Positions 9,986-17,951 of a stretch of DNA of 64,000 nucleotides are shown here, piece after piece. Made by a program: the position numbers and the translations under genes. The DNA is from Streptomyces phaeofaciens (GTDB lineage: Bacteria > Actinomycetota > Actinomycetes > Streptomycetales > Streptomycetaceae): contig NZ_BMSA01000010.1 of NCBI RefSeq assembly GCF_014648915.1, positions 223,316-287,315 on the forward strand. Direction: 5' to 3'. The notes below the pieces were generated by a model that saw nothing but the letters and a program-made list of their open reading frames with translations, did not search any database and was not told the origin of the DNA. Within the stretch, counting starts at the first letter, position 1, and each line of letters opens with the position of its first letter.

Positions 9986-10459
9986 TCAGAAGGCGTACGT
10001 GTCCCCGGTGTCCAGCACCAGCACCTGCTGCCGGTCGTTGCCCCGGTTGCGGTCCACCGAGCCGCCCGCCCACACCGTGTCCATGTCCAGCGTCACCTCC
10101 GTCGGCGCGCCCCGCAGCCACACCCCGAGCGCGATCCGCTGCCCCGTCCCGCCCGCCGCCAGCGGACCCGTACGGCACACCACCGACCGCTCCCCCGTCC
10201 GCGCGCACCCGTCCGGCAACCGCTGCGCCCCCGTCGCCAGCGGCACCGACCAGCGCAGCCGCACCGTCGCGTCGGCGACATCACCCGGCCCGTGGTTGCG
10301 CGGCGACAGCCGCACCTCGACCCGGCCCCGGTCCATCGCCGCGAAGCCGTGGTACGAGAGATCGGCCTCGGGCACGTCGGTGACCGCCACCGCGGCCGGC
10401 GCGGCCGCCCCCCACACCAGCACGGCACCCCACACGGCCAGACCCCGCATCCTGCGCAT
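9986..10459 (-). CDS. Secreted hypothetical protein
   Basis: 157 residues from the ATG at 10459, chosen because GAGGAG lies eight bases upstream. An N-terminal signal peptide (MRRMRGLAVWGAVLVWG, Ala-rich, cleavage near AVAV) is followed by a beta-rich domain of about 125 residues with one Cys pair (GCARTGERSVVCRTG). The layout of LSPRNHGPGDVADATVRLRW resembles the CARDB/DUF11-like repeat domains of cell-surface proteins. No function can be assigned. It stands alone between the permease and the NTF2-like gene. Confidence 0.7.
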   Translation of the reverse strand: MRRMRGLAVWGAVLVWGAAAPAAVAVTDVPEADLSYHGFAAMDRGRVEVRLSPRNHGPGDVADATVRLRWSVPLATGAQRLPDGCARTGERSVVCRTGPLAAGGTGQRIALGVWLRGAPTEVTLDMDTVWAGGSVDRNRGNDRQQVLVLDTGDTYAF

Positions 10460-10570
10460 GCCACCACTCCTCACTCGGCAAGGGCTCACGCAGGGGATGT
10501 ATCCCACGCCGGGCGGCCCTCAGGCGCCCTCCATCAGGTGACAGGCCGCGCCCGCGCCGGGCCCGGCCGC

Positions 10571-11008
10571 TCAGGAGGGCTCGTCGGGCAGCAGTCCCAG
10601 CTGTCCCAGGAACTCCATCTCGTCGAAGTACAGCCGGTAGTCGGCGATCAGCCCGTCCGCGTCGACGGTGGCGAAGTCCACCCCGCGGATGCGGAACTCC
10701 TTCTGCGTCGGCGGCAGCGAATCCCCGGAGGGCAGCTGGATCGGCCCGGTGTTGCGGCCGCTGAACCAGCCCTCGTCGATGGCCGTGTCACCGACCTCGT
10801 ACGCGTGCAGCGACTCGTACGACCCCTCGGGGACCGCCTCCGTCATCTGCCGCCAGTACTCGGCGATGTCGTCCCGCCCGTGCAGCTCCCCGCCGTCGGG
10901 GGTCACCGCGACCGCGTCCTGCGCGAACAGCTCGCCGATGACCTTGGCGTCCGCCTTCGAGGTCAGCGCCACGGTGAGCCTGTCCATGACCTCACGCGCC
11001 TGTCCCAT
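10571..11008 (-). CDS. NTF2-like/SnoaL-type protein
   Basis: 145 residues from ATG 11008, preceded by GGAGG. The sequence has the cone-shaped NTF2-like pattern: an N-terminal helix (VMDRLTVALTSKADAKVIGELFAQDAVAV), then GGELHGRDDIAEYW, and a C-terminal strand VDADGLIADYRLYFDEMEFL. The SnoaL/ketosteroid isomerase superfamily includes hydrolases, isomerases and ligand carriers. The catalytic residues are not distinctive here, so the role remains open. Confidence 0.75.
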   Translation of the reverse strand: MGQAREVMDRLTVALTSKADAKVIGELFAQDAVAVTPDGGELHGRDDIAEYWRQMTEAVPEGSYESLHAYEVGDTAIDEGWFSGRNTGPIQLPSGDSLPPTQKEFRIRGVDFATVDADGLIADYRLYFDEMEFLGQLGLLPDEPS

Positions 11009-11148
11009 GCTCCGCCTCCGGAAAGACAGGAGGATCACCGCTTCCATCGTCCCACCGGGCCCGCTCGCGCGCAGACCGCCCGGGGCCCCGTCGGGACCGC
11101 CGCCTATCCTGGCCCGACAGGGTTCCGCCCACGTCCGAGGAGCAGTCC

Positions 11149-11925
11149 ATGGCCACCGCCGCCCCGTCCGCCGCCTCCCGCATCGCCGTCGTCACCGGTG
11201 CGAGCAGCGGAATCGGCGCCGCCACCGCCCGGCAGCTCGCCGCCGCCGGCTACCGCGTCGTCCTGACCGCCCGCCGCAAGGACCGCATCGAGGCGCTGGC
11301 CGAGGAGATCGTCGCGGCGGGCGGCGCGGCGACCGCGTACCAGCTGGACGTGACGGACCGCGCCGCGGTCGACGAGTTCGCGTCGGCGTTCCGGACCATC
11401 GGCGTGCTGGTCAACAACGCGGGCGGCGCGCTGGGCGCGGACTCCGTCGCCACCGGCGACCCCGCCGACTGGCGCACGATGTACGAGACCAACGTCATCG
11501 GCACCCTCAACCTCACCCAGGCCCTGCTGCCCCGGCTCGTCGAGAGCGGCGACGGCACGGTGGTCGTCGTCTCCTCCACCGCCGGCCACGGCACGTACGA
11601 GGGCGGCGGTGGCTATGTCGCCGCCAAGCACGGCGCCCATGTCCTCGCCGAGACGCTGCGCCTGGAGATCGTCGGGCAGCCGGTGCGGGTGATCGAGATC
11701 GCCCCCGGCATGGTCCGCACCGACGAGTTCGCCCTGACCCGCTTCGGCGGCGACCAGGACCGGGCCGCGAAGGTCTACGAGGGCGTCGCCGAACCCCTCA
11801 CCGCCGACGACGTCGCCGAGACGATCCGCTGGGCCGTCACCCGCCCCCACCACGTCAACGTCGACCTCCTCGTCCTGCGCCCCCGCGCCCAGGCGTCCAA
11901 CACGAAGGTCCACCGGGAACTGTGA
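11149..11925 (+). CDS. Short-chain dehydrogenase/reductase
   Basis: 258 residues, a classical SDR. TGASSGIG (16-23) binds NAD(P), NNAG follows the fourth strand, VVSSTAGHG carries the catalytic Ser, and Tyr and Lys are in YVAAKHG. RRKDR after the second strand suggests NADP preference. The C-terminal portion includes PGMVRTDEF. The gene ends in TGATG, overlapping the start of a small membrane protein gene. It resembles YdfG-like serine/3-hydroxy acid dehydrogenases, but substrate cannot be inferred. Confidence 0.9.
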   Translation: MATAAPSAASRIAVVTGASSGIGAATARQLAAAGYRVVLTARRKDRIEALAEEIVAAGGAATAYQLDVTDRAAVDEFASAFRTIGVLVNNAGGALGADSVATGDPADWRTMYETNVIGTLNLTQALLPRLVESGDGTVVVVSSTAGHGTYEGGGGYVAAKHGAHVLAETLRLEIVGQPVRVIEIAPGMVRTDEFALTRFGGDQDRAAKVYEGVAEPLTADDVAETIRWAVTRPHHVNVDLLVLRPRAQASNTKVHREL

Positions 11926-12098
11926 TGCCGGACGCCGAACCGACCCCGGAGATCAACTCCCCCGAGGCCCTGGAGAAACGGCGCCTGGCCCAGGAGACCA
12001 AGGACGAACGCCAGGTCTGGATCTTCCTGGCCTGGTTCCTCTTCGGCATCCACATCATCGCATTCGTCATGATCTACGCGGTGAAACACGCGCAGTAG
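11925..12098 (+). CDS. Small single-helix membrane protein (DUF6126-like)
   Basis: 57 residues. A charged N-terminal half (PEALEKRRLAQETKDERQ) precedes one hydrophobic helix from about residue 31 to 52 (WIFLAWFLFGIHIIAFVMIY). The ATG shares its A with the TGA stop of the SDR gene, so translation is probably coupled. I believe this is the small DUF6126 family of streptomycetes, but that name is from memory and not checked. Function unknown. Confidence 0.7.
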   Translation: MPDAEPTPEINSPEALEKRRLAQETKDERQVWIFLAWFLFGIHIIAFVMIYAVKHAQ

Positions 12099-12176
12099 GC
12101 CGTTCCCGGGGATGTTCCAGGGGCACGACCGTGGACAGACCCCTACGCGGCTCGCCTGAACCCATATGAGTGAACG

Positions 12177-12276
12177 CTGCCGATCACTCGATCGGCAGGC
12201 GAACTGGCGACCTAGGCTCGCGCCAGAACGTCGCTTCAACGGCCCTCGACCGGGACGGGCATCCCGTTCGAGGGCC
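12177..12276 (+). ncRNA. Structured leader RNA of the LAGLIDADG gene (candidate)
   Basis: The 206 bases between the small membrane protein and the endonuclease gene hold three successive hairpins. The first is 12177-12198, with 9 bp arms CTGCCGATC/GATCGGCAG and a four-base loop. The second is 12204-12226, with CTGGCG/CGCCAG arms. The third is 12241-12276, with 14 bp and one mismatch: GGCCCTCGA/TCGAGGGCC outside and CGGGA/TCCCG inside. A small GGAAG/CTTCC hairpin then covers the ribosome site at about 12288-12303. It could be a regulatory leader, an intron remnant or an attenuator. I recognise no known riboswitch. Confidence 0.4.
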
Positions 12277-12304
12277 TCACCGGCAAGGAAGGAATCGCTT
12301 CCTC

Positions 12305-13198
12305 ATGGCTGACTGCGAGCCTATCGCTCACCGATTCATGGACCTCACGGTCCCGGAGTGCGCGTACATGTTCGGGTTCCTACAGGCGGATGGGCATCTG
12401 GCGAAAGGGCCGGGCCAGAAGGGCCGTCTGACCGCCGAGATCAACGCCCGGGATGTCGAGCTTCTGCGCGAGTTCCAGAAACTGACGCCGTACTACAGCA
12501 GCATCACCGAACGTACCCGCTCCACAAACTTCGCCGGGATCCACAACTCGGCCACCTGGACCCTGTGTTCCCTCGAAGCCAGGACCAGACTCAACGAACT
12601 CGGCCTGCCGTACGGCCGCAAGTCGAAGACCATCGCTCCTCCCCAAGGTGACTTCTCACGCCGTGACTACCTCCGAGGTGTCATCGACGCGGACGGATCC
12701 GTGGGGTGTACCGGCAAGGGCTTCCCCTTCATCTCCCTCACGACAGCCAGCACGGCCATCGGGGCCTACCTGTGCTTCTACGCAGGAAAGGTCACCGGCA
12801 CGGAGCGCAGCCTCAGGCGAAACGCACGAGACGGCATCTACAACATCCTCTATACGAAGGAGAACGCCCAGAGGCTGGCAGCCGATCTCTACTACGACGG
12901 CTGCCTGTCCTTGGAACGCAAGAAGACGGCAGCCGACTCGCTGAGTTCCTGGGTTCGGCCGGCCGGCATGAGGGTCGCACCGGAGCGCCGCCGCTGGACT
13001 GCGCAGGAAGACCGGGTACTGCTGCGGCTGAACGACGACGCTGCGGCGGCAAGGGAACTGGAGCGAACCCGGAAGAGCTGCCACATCCGGCCCTGGCGGC
13101 TGCGAAACGGCCAAGCCCCCGCGCCGGCCGAGCGACAGCCGACGAGACCCCCGGTCCTCACCGGGGGCCTCGTGCGTGTCAGCCCTTCACACAGATGA
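12305..13198 (+). CDS. Free-standing LAGLIDADG homing endonuclease with Myb/SANT-like tail
   Basis: 297 residues from ATG 12305 (AAGGAAGGA upstream). It has two LAGLIDADG helices, YMFGFLQADG (21-30) and YLRGVIDADG (122-131), each ending in the metal-binding acidic residue, so the protein should act as a monomer cutting a long DNA site. After the second catalytic half, near residue 222, RRWTAQEDRVLLRL looks like a Myb/SANT DNA-binding helix set found in other homing enzymes. No intein splicing block or host gene surrounds it. The last residues read through the terminator hairpin and overlap the 3' end of rtcB by 20 bases on the other strand. Base and codon use (more A/T) differ from the neighbours, which supports transfer. 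Confidence 0.85.
   Translation: MADCEPIAHRFMDLTVPECAYMFGFLQADGHLAKGPGQKGRLTAEINARDVELLREFQKLTPYYSSITERTRSTNFAGIHNSATWTLCSLEARTRLNELGLPYGRKSKTIAPPQGDFSRRDYLRGVIDADGSVGCTGKGFPFISLTTASTAIGAYLCFYAGKVTGTERSLRRNARDGIYNILYTKENAQRLAADLYYDGCLSLERKKTAADSLSSWVRPAGMRVAPERRRWTAQEDRVLLRLNDDAAAARELERTRKSCHIRPWRLRNGQAPAPAERQPTRPPVLTGGLVRVSPSHR
13142..13173. terminator. Terminator hairpin between the endonuclease gene and rtcB
   Basis: ACGAG-A-CCCCCGG and CCGGGGG-C-CTCGT arms (12 pairs, one mismatch) enclose the loop TCCTCA. It lies 6 bases beyond the rtcB stop on the minus strand and inside the last codons of the endonuclease frame. It can stop transcripts from rtcB and perhaps also from the convergent gene. 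Confidence 0.65.
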
Positions 13199-14372
13199 AC
13201 TGCTTGAGCTTTGCCACGACCTCGACCAGATCGCGCTGCTGCTCCATCACCTGATCGATGTTCTTGTAGGCACCCGGGATCTCGTCGAGCACGCCGGAGT
13301 CCTTACGGCATTCCACGCCCCGCGTCTGGTCCTCCAGATCCCGCACCGTGAAACGCCGCTTCGCCGCGTTGCGGCTCATGCGCCGACCGGCTCCGTGCGA
13401 GGCGGAGTTGAAGGCCTTCTCGTTGCCGAGGCCCTTCACGATGTACGAACTGGTACCCATCGAGCCGGGAATGATCCCGTACTCGCCGGAACCCGCGCGA
13501 ATCGCGCCCTTGCGTGTGACCAGAAGGTCCATGCCCTCGTACCGCTCCTCCGCCACGTAGTTGTGGTGGCACGAGATCTCGGTCTCGAAAGTCGGCTTGG
13601 CCTTCTTGAACTCCTTGCGGATCACGTCCTTCAGCAGCGCCATCATGATCGCGCGGTTGTACTTGGCGTACTCCTGAGCCCAGTAAAGGTCGTTCCGGTA
13701 CGCGGCCATCTGCGGAGTGTCCGACACGAACACCGCCAGATCACGATCGACCAGGTCCTGATTGTGCGGAAGCCTCTGGGCGATACCGATGTGGTGCTCG
13801 GCCAGCTCCTTGCCGATGTTCCGCGATCCGGAGTGCAGCATGAGCCAGACCGAGTTCGACTGGTCGAGACATACCTCGATCATGTGATTTCCGGATCCGA
13901 GCGTTCCCATCTGCTTAGTGGCCCGCTCCTGGCGGAATTTGACCGCATCCGCGACGCCGTCGAACCGCCCCCAGAAGTCGTCCCACCCGCCGGCAGCGAA
14001 GCCGTGCAGGCCGCCCGGGTCGACGGGGTCTCCGTGCATGCCGCGCCCGACCGGAATGGCCTGCTCGATCTTCGACCGCAGGCGCGACAGATCGCCCGGC
14101 AGGTCGTTCGCCGTGAGGGAGGTACGCACCGCCGACATCCCGCAGCCGATGTCGACCCCGACCGCCGCCGGGCAGACCGCGCCCTGCATCGCGATGACCG
14201 AGCCGACCGTCGCGCCCTTGCCGTAGTGGACGTCCGGCATGACCGCGAGGCCCTTGATCCAGGGCAGGGTGGCGACGTTGCGGAGCTGCTGGAGGGCGCC
14301 GTCCTCGACCGACGCCGGGTCGGTCCACAGACGGATCGGTACCTTCGCACCCGGCATTTCCACATACGACAT
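13179..14372 (-). CDS. rtcB: RtcB-type RNA ligase
   Basis: 397 residues, the normal RtcB length with no intein. The enzyme joins RNA 2',3'-cyclic phosphate or 3'-phosphate ends to 5'-OH ends using GTP and manganese. Motifs in order: MPDVHYGKG, GVDIGCGM (metal ligand Cys77), LGSGNH, LHSGSRNIG, SCHHN, GSMGT and ASHGAGRRMSR, which carries the His that becomes guanylylated. GAGGACG precedes the ATG. The gene stands alone, with no archease gene next to it, and is convergent with a homing endonuclease. It is probably involved in RNA repair rather than tRNA splicing in this organism. Confidence 0.95.
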   Translation of the reverse strand: MSYVEMPGAKVPIRLWTDPASVEDGALQQLRNVATLPWIKGLAVMPDVHYGKGATVGSVIAMQGAVCPAAVGVDIGCGMSAVRTSLTANDLPGDLSRLRSKIEQAIPVGRGMHGDPVDPGGLHGFAAGGWDDFWGRFDGVADAVKFRQERATKQMGTLGSGNHMIEVCLDQSNSVWLMLHSGSRNIGKELAEHHIGIAQRLPHNQDLVDRDLAVFVSDTPQMAAYRNDLYWAQEYAKYNRAIMMALLKDVIRKEFKKAKPTFETEISCHHNYVAEERYEGMDLLVTRKGAIRAGSGEYGIIPGSMGTSSYIVKGLGNEKAFNSASHGAGRRMSRNAAKRRFTVRDLEDQTRGVECRKDSGVLDEIPGAYKNIDQVMEQQRDLVEVVAKLKQFICVKG

Positions 14373-14579
14373 ATCGTCCTCATTCCCCCGGAAGCCGTAC
14401 AGAAGTCTTCAATCGCAAAACCGGCGCCAAGATCAACGAAAAGGGACGACGGACCGGCATCCACGGTGTTGCGTGCGATACACATTGTCTGCCGGCGCCG
14501 CCCCCGTCCGGCAAGCGAATAAGCAGCGGGGACACTGGACCCGGCGATCACGCACCCCAACCCCCGAGAGGAGCCGACC

Positions 14580-15404
14580 GTGCAGCGGAAGGCGTACGTA
14601 ACAGGCGTCGCCGCACTCCTCGCGGCCCTGCTGGCCGGCTGCACCTCCGGCTCGGACGACGGCGGTCCGCCGGACAACTCCAACCCCGGCGAGGCCGGTA
14701 CGGCCTCCGTCGCCGCCCAGCCCGGCAAGTACGACAGCCTCCCGGAGGCCTGCGGCGTGGTGAGCCGCTCCACCCTCGACTCCCTGCTGCCCGGCATCGA
14801 GGAGATCACCGACGAACAGCAGCGGGAGACGGCCTACGCGGGCGAGGCCACCCTCACGTTCGACACGGACCGCAAGGTCGGCTGCCGTTGGAAGGTGCAG
14901 TCGACGGACGCCACCGACCATCTGCTCGTCGACTTCGAGCGGGTCGTCTCCTACACCAACGCCGTCAGCGACGACAGCGAGGCGGAGGAGCTGTTCGCGC
15001 GGAAGGTCACCGCGGCCGACCTCCCGGAGCCCGCCGCCTCCGGCACCGAGGAGGAGACGACGGACTCCGCGTCCCCCTCGGCCGGCTCGACCCCCTCCGC
15101 CTCGGCGTCCGCCACCCCGTCCGGCACGGCCTCGGCGTCCGCCTCCGCCACCGGCACCCCGGCCGACCTCCAGCCCCGTCTCCTGGACGACCTCGGCGAC
15201 GAGGCGTTCGTCGACGACGTGCTCGCCAGCTCCGGTTCGACGGCGAAACAGCGCACCGTGACTGTGGCGTTCCGCACGTCCAACGTCATCGTGACCATCG
15301 AGTACGACGAGCAGCCGGGCACCGTCGGCACGGTCCCGGACAGCAAGGAAATGCAGGACAAGGCACGGAAACTGGCCTCCCAGCTGGCCGACTCCCTGGC
15401 CTGA
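14580..15404 (+). CDS. DUF3558-type lipoprotein
   Basis: 274 residues from a GTG with AGGAG upstream. The signal peptide ends in the lipobox LLAGC (Cys near residue 21), so the protein should be lipid-anchored on the outer face of the membrane. It has the pattern of the DUF3558 family: LPEACGVVSRSTLDSLLPG, then GCRWKV, forming a likely disulfide. A long Ser/Ala/Thr linker (PSASASATPSGTASASAS) splits the domain. A related gene follows 136 bases downstream; both may form a small cell-surface lipoprotein group of unknown function. Confidence 0.8.
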   Translation: MQRKAYVTGVAALLAALLAGCTSGSDDGGPPDNSNPGEAGTASVAAQPGKYDSLPEACGVVSRSTLDSLLPGIEEITDEQQRETAYAGEATLTFDTDRKVGCRWKVQSTDATDHLLVDFERVVSYTNAVSDDSEAEELFARKVTAADLPEPAASGTEEETTDSASPSAGSTPSASASATPSGTASASASATGTPADLQPRLLDDLGDEAFVDDVLASSGSTAKQRTVTVAFRTSNVIVTIEYDEQPGTVGTVPDSKEMQDKARKLASQLADSLA

Positions 15405-15540
15405 CAACGGCCTTCGGGCCGCGCCCGCCCTCGGTCCGCAAAGCCCCCGAAGCGGAACCGCACGGCTTGCTCACCGCGTACCGTGGCCCCTCGGACCCGA
15501 TCCGACCGCAGGAACCACGAGCGTCATGAGTGAAGGAACC

Positions 15541-16461
15541 ATGCAGCGACGAGCCCAGCGAGACGACCAGCAGCGTGCCGAGCGAGCGACCGGGAGGGGA
15601 GGCCTGAACCGCGTTCTCGCAGCCGCGCTCGCGGTCCCCGTGATGGTGTTCGCCGCGGCCTGCTCCTCGGACTCCGGCTCCGACTCTGCTCCGGGCGACG
15701 ACGCGCAGGACGCCGCGGCCTCCGCAGGCGGCGCCGAGAGCCCCTCGCCGACCGTCCAGGCCGCCGCGTACGCCACGCTGCCCGACGCGTGCAAGGTGCT
15801 GGGGAAGAAGACGCTGACCGACCTGGTGCCGAAGGGGACCTCCGGCAAGGAGGGCACCTCCAGCGACACCGAGTCCCGCAACAGCTGCTCCTGGTCGAGC
15901 CTGGACAACAACGGCGTGGACGGCTCGCAGTTCCGCTGGCTGAACGTCTCGCTGCTGCGCTTCGATTCGGACGAGGCGGGCGGCAGCGGCGAGTCGCAGG
16001 CGCAGACGTACTTCGCGAAGCAGGTCAAGACCGCCCAGACCGTCTCGGGTGCGAAGAACACGAAGTCGGAACCGGTGACCGGGACCGGCGACCAGGCGAC
16101 CGTGGTGCGGTACGACCTGAAGAAGAAGGAGGGCGCCTTCAAGCAGCAGACGGTCGTCGCCCTCGTCGAGAATGTCGTCGTCACGCTCGACTACAACGGT
16201 GCCGGTCTGGCGGGCGAGAAGACCCCCTCCGCGGACACCCTGACGGCCGCCGCGAAGAAGGCCGCCAAGGAGGTCGTGGACTCGGTGCGGTCGGCCAACG
16301 GCGAAGGCACCGGCGGCAGTTCGGGCACCTCGTCGACGAGCCCGTCCCCCTCGAAGTCGTCCTCGAAGTCGTCCTCCGCGACACCCTCGAAGACCCCGAA
16401 GGCGACCGCTTCGAAGACCTCGTCGAAGTCCACGTCGACGTCCTCCTCCGTGAAGAGCTGA
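15541..16461 (+). CDS. DUF3558-type lipoprotein, paralogue of the preceding gene
   Basis: 306 residues from ATG 15541 (GAAGGA upstream); an ATG at 15526 is a possible alternative. An Arg-rich start and a hydrophobic stretch lead to the lipobox-like FAAAC. The core shares LPDACKVLGKKTLTDLVP and NSCSWSS with the preceding lipoprotein, so the two are paralogues. The last 60 residues are almost all Ser, Lys, Thr and Pro (SKSSSKSSSATPSKTPK), perhaps a cell-wall-binding or disordered tail. Function unknown. Confidence 0.8.
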   Translation: MQRRAQRDDQQRAERATGRGGLNRVLAAALAVPVMVFAAACSSDSGSDSAPGDDAQDAAASAGGAESPSPTVQAAAYATLPDACKVLGKKTLTDLVPKGTSGKEGTSSDTESRNSCSWSSLDNNGVDGSQFRWLNVSLLRFDSDEAGGSGESQAQTYFAKQVKTAQTVSGAKNTKSEPVTGTGDQATVVRYDLKKKEGAFKQQTVVALVENVVVTLDYNGAGLAGEKTPSADTLTAAAKKAAKEVVDSVRSANGEGTGGSSGTSSTSPSPSKSSSKSSSATPSKTPKATASKTSSKSTSTSSSVKS

Positions 16462-16537
16462 CGATCCGGCAACACGTCCGCCGCACACATGTGCCACCCT
16501 GTTCCGCGCAACAGCATGCACTGGGAGGGGAGTACGG

Positions 16538-17890
16538 GTGGCCGCGCCAATCCAGCTGACACGGATGCACCGCATTCTCATAGGTGTGGTCGTGGCCGGC
16601 GCCGTCGTCATCGCCGGCATCGGCTTCGCAGGTTCGTACGCGGCCGTCCGCGAGCTGGCGATCCAAAAGGGCTTCGGGAACTTCAGCTATGTGTTCCCGA
16701 TCGGCATCGACGCGGGCATCTGTGTCCTGCTGGCCCTGGATCTGCTGCTGACGTGGATCCGCATCCCGTTCCCGCTGCTCCGCCAGACGGCGTGGCTGCT
16801 GACGGCGGCCACGATCGCCTTCAACGGCGCCGCCGCCTGGCCGGACCCGCTGGGCACGGGGATGCACGCGGTGATCCCGATCCTGTTCGTGGTGGCCGTC
16901 GAGGCCGCCCGGCACGCGATCGGCCGGATCGCCGACATCACCGCCGACAAGCACATGGAGGGCGTCCGCCTCACCCGGTGGCTGCTCTCCCCCCTGCCCA
17001 CGTTCCTCCTGTGGCGCCGGATGAAGCTGTGGGAGCTGCGCTCCTACGATCAGGTCATCAAGCTGGAGCAGGAACGTCTCGTCTACCAGGCCAGGCTCCG
17101 CTCGCGGTTCGGCCGGGCCTGGCGCCGCAAGGCCCCGGTCGAGTCCCTGATGCCGCTGCGCCTGGCGCGCTACGGCGTCCCCCTGGCGGAGACGGCCCCG
17201 GCGGGCCTGGCTGCCGCGGGCATAGAGCCGGCGGTCCTGCCCGCGGCCGCGCACCAGCAGCAGCTGCCGTCGGCGACGGCAGCCGAGCTGCCCGCGGCAC
17301 CGGCCGGGCCCGGCGCCATGGCCCTCGGCCCGAACACCGCCGGCGCCGTGCCCGCCGCGCGGCAGGCGGTGCCGCAGGGCGAGCAGCGCCCCTACCCCGG
17401 CGGTCAGCAGTACCCCGGGCAGCCGCAGCAGCAGGGCCCGGAGCAGAGCCCCTGGTTCCAGGGCACTCCGGCCGCGGTCGAGTACCACGGCGGCTACGAC
17501 CCCACCTACGACCCCTCGGAGCAGTACGCCCAGTGGTACGAGGAGCAGCAGCAGGCCGACGAGTACCGCGAGCAGTACGAGGAGGAGCCCCCGGTGCCGG
17601 GCCAGGAACCCGGCCCGGAGGAGACCGGCACGTTCCCCATCCCGGTGGGCCCGAACCGCACGCGTGAACTGGGCGAGGGCGGCGGCACTCCGGTCCTGGA
17701 GCCGGACGAGGAGGCCTACTACCAGGTCTTCAAGCAGTCGATCAACGGCAGCTACCCGACCCCGAGCCAGTTCAGCGACAACGTGGAGGCGACCTACGGC
17801 GCCCCCGTCGGGGACGCCGAGGCCAAGCGTATGGTCATGCGTTTCCAGAACCGCCACGCGGCGGAGCTGGAGGAGGACCACATCGCGTGA
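16538..17890 (+). CDS. DUF2637-family membrane protein (SpdB-like)
   Basis: 450 residues from a GTG. Four membrane helices fill the first 125 residues (ILIGVVVAGAVVIAGIG, GIDAGICVLLALDLLL, WLLTAATIAFNGAAAW, VIPILFVVAVEAARHAIG), the DUF2637 pattern also found in spread proteins of conjugative plasmids. A basic segment is followed by a Gln/Pro/Tyr-rich disordered region and a conserved C-terminal domain of about 60 residues (EEAYYQVFKQSINGSYPT). It ends at a strong bidirectional terminator. This chromosomal form is common in streptomycetes and does not by itself show an integrated element. Confidence 0.8.
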   Translation: MAAPIQLTRMHRILIGVVVAGAVVIAGIGFAGSYAAVRELAIQKGFGNFSYVFPIGIDAGICVLLALDLLLTWIRIPFPLLRQTAWLLTAATIAFNGAAAWPDPLGTGMHAVIPILFVVAVEAARHAIGRIADITADKHMEGVRLTRWLLSPLPTFLLWRRMKLWELRSYDQVIKLEQERLVYQARLRSRFGRAWRRKAPVESLMPLRLARYGVPLAETAPAGLAAAGIEPAVLPAAAHQQQLPSATAAELPAAPAGPGAMALGPNTAGAVPAARQAVPQGEQRPYPGGQQYPGQPQQQGPEQSPWFQGTPAAVEYHGGYDPTYDPSEQYAQWYEEQQQADEYREQYEEEPPVPGQEPGPEETGTFPIPVGPNRTRELGEGGGTPVLEPDEEAYYQVFKQSINGSYPTPSQFSDNVEATYGAPVGDAEAKRMVMRFQNRHAAELEEDHIA

Positions 17891-17895
17891 CGCGT

Positions 17896-17940
17896 ACGAG
17901 GAGGGGGCGCCCGGTGCAGCACCGGGCGCCCCCTCCTCGT
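17896..17940. terminator. Bidirectional terminator between the DUF2637 gene and lysS
   Basis: A perfect 20-base inverted repeat (17896-17915 and 17921-17940) with the five-base loop GCAGC lies between two converging genes. It has no T-run, as is common in streptomycete terminators. It should stop transcription from both sides. Confidence 0.85.
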
Positions 17941-17951
17941 GTCCGGGCGTC

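Noticed and set aside
12241..12276. tRNA-like T arm (TTCGA) in the third leader hairpin
   Set aside because: The bases around TTCGA do not form a five-base T stem, and no acceptor stem or anticodon arm can be drawn.
16538..17890. Integrated conjugative element suggested by the SpdB-like DUF2637 protein
   Set aside because: No integrase, Rep, Tra gene, tRNA or att repeat is nearby; DUF2637 proteins are also chromosomal in streptomycetes.
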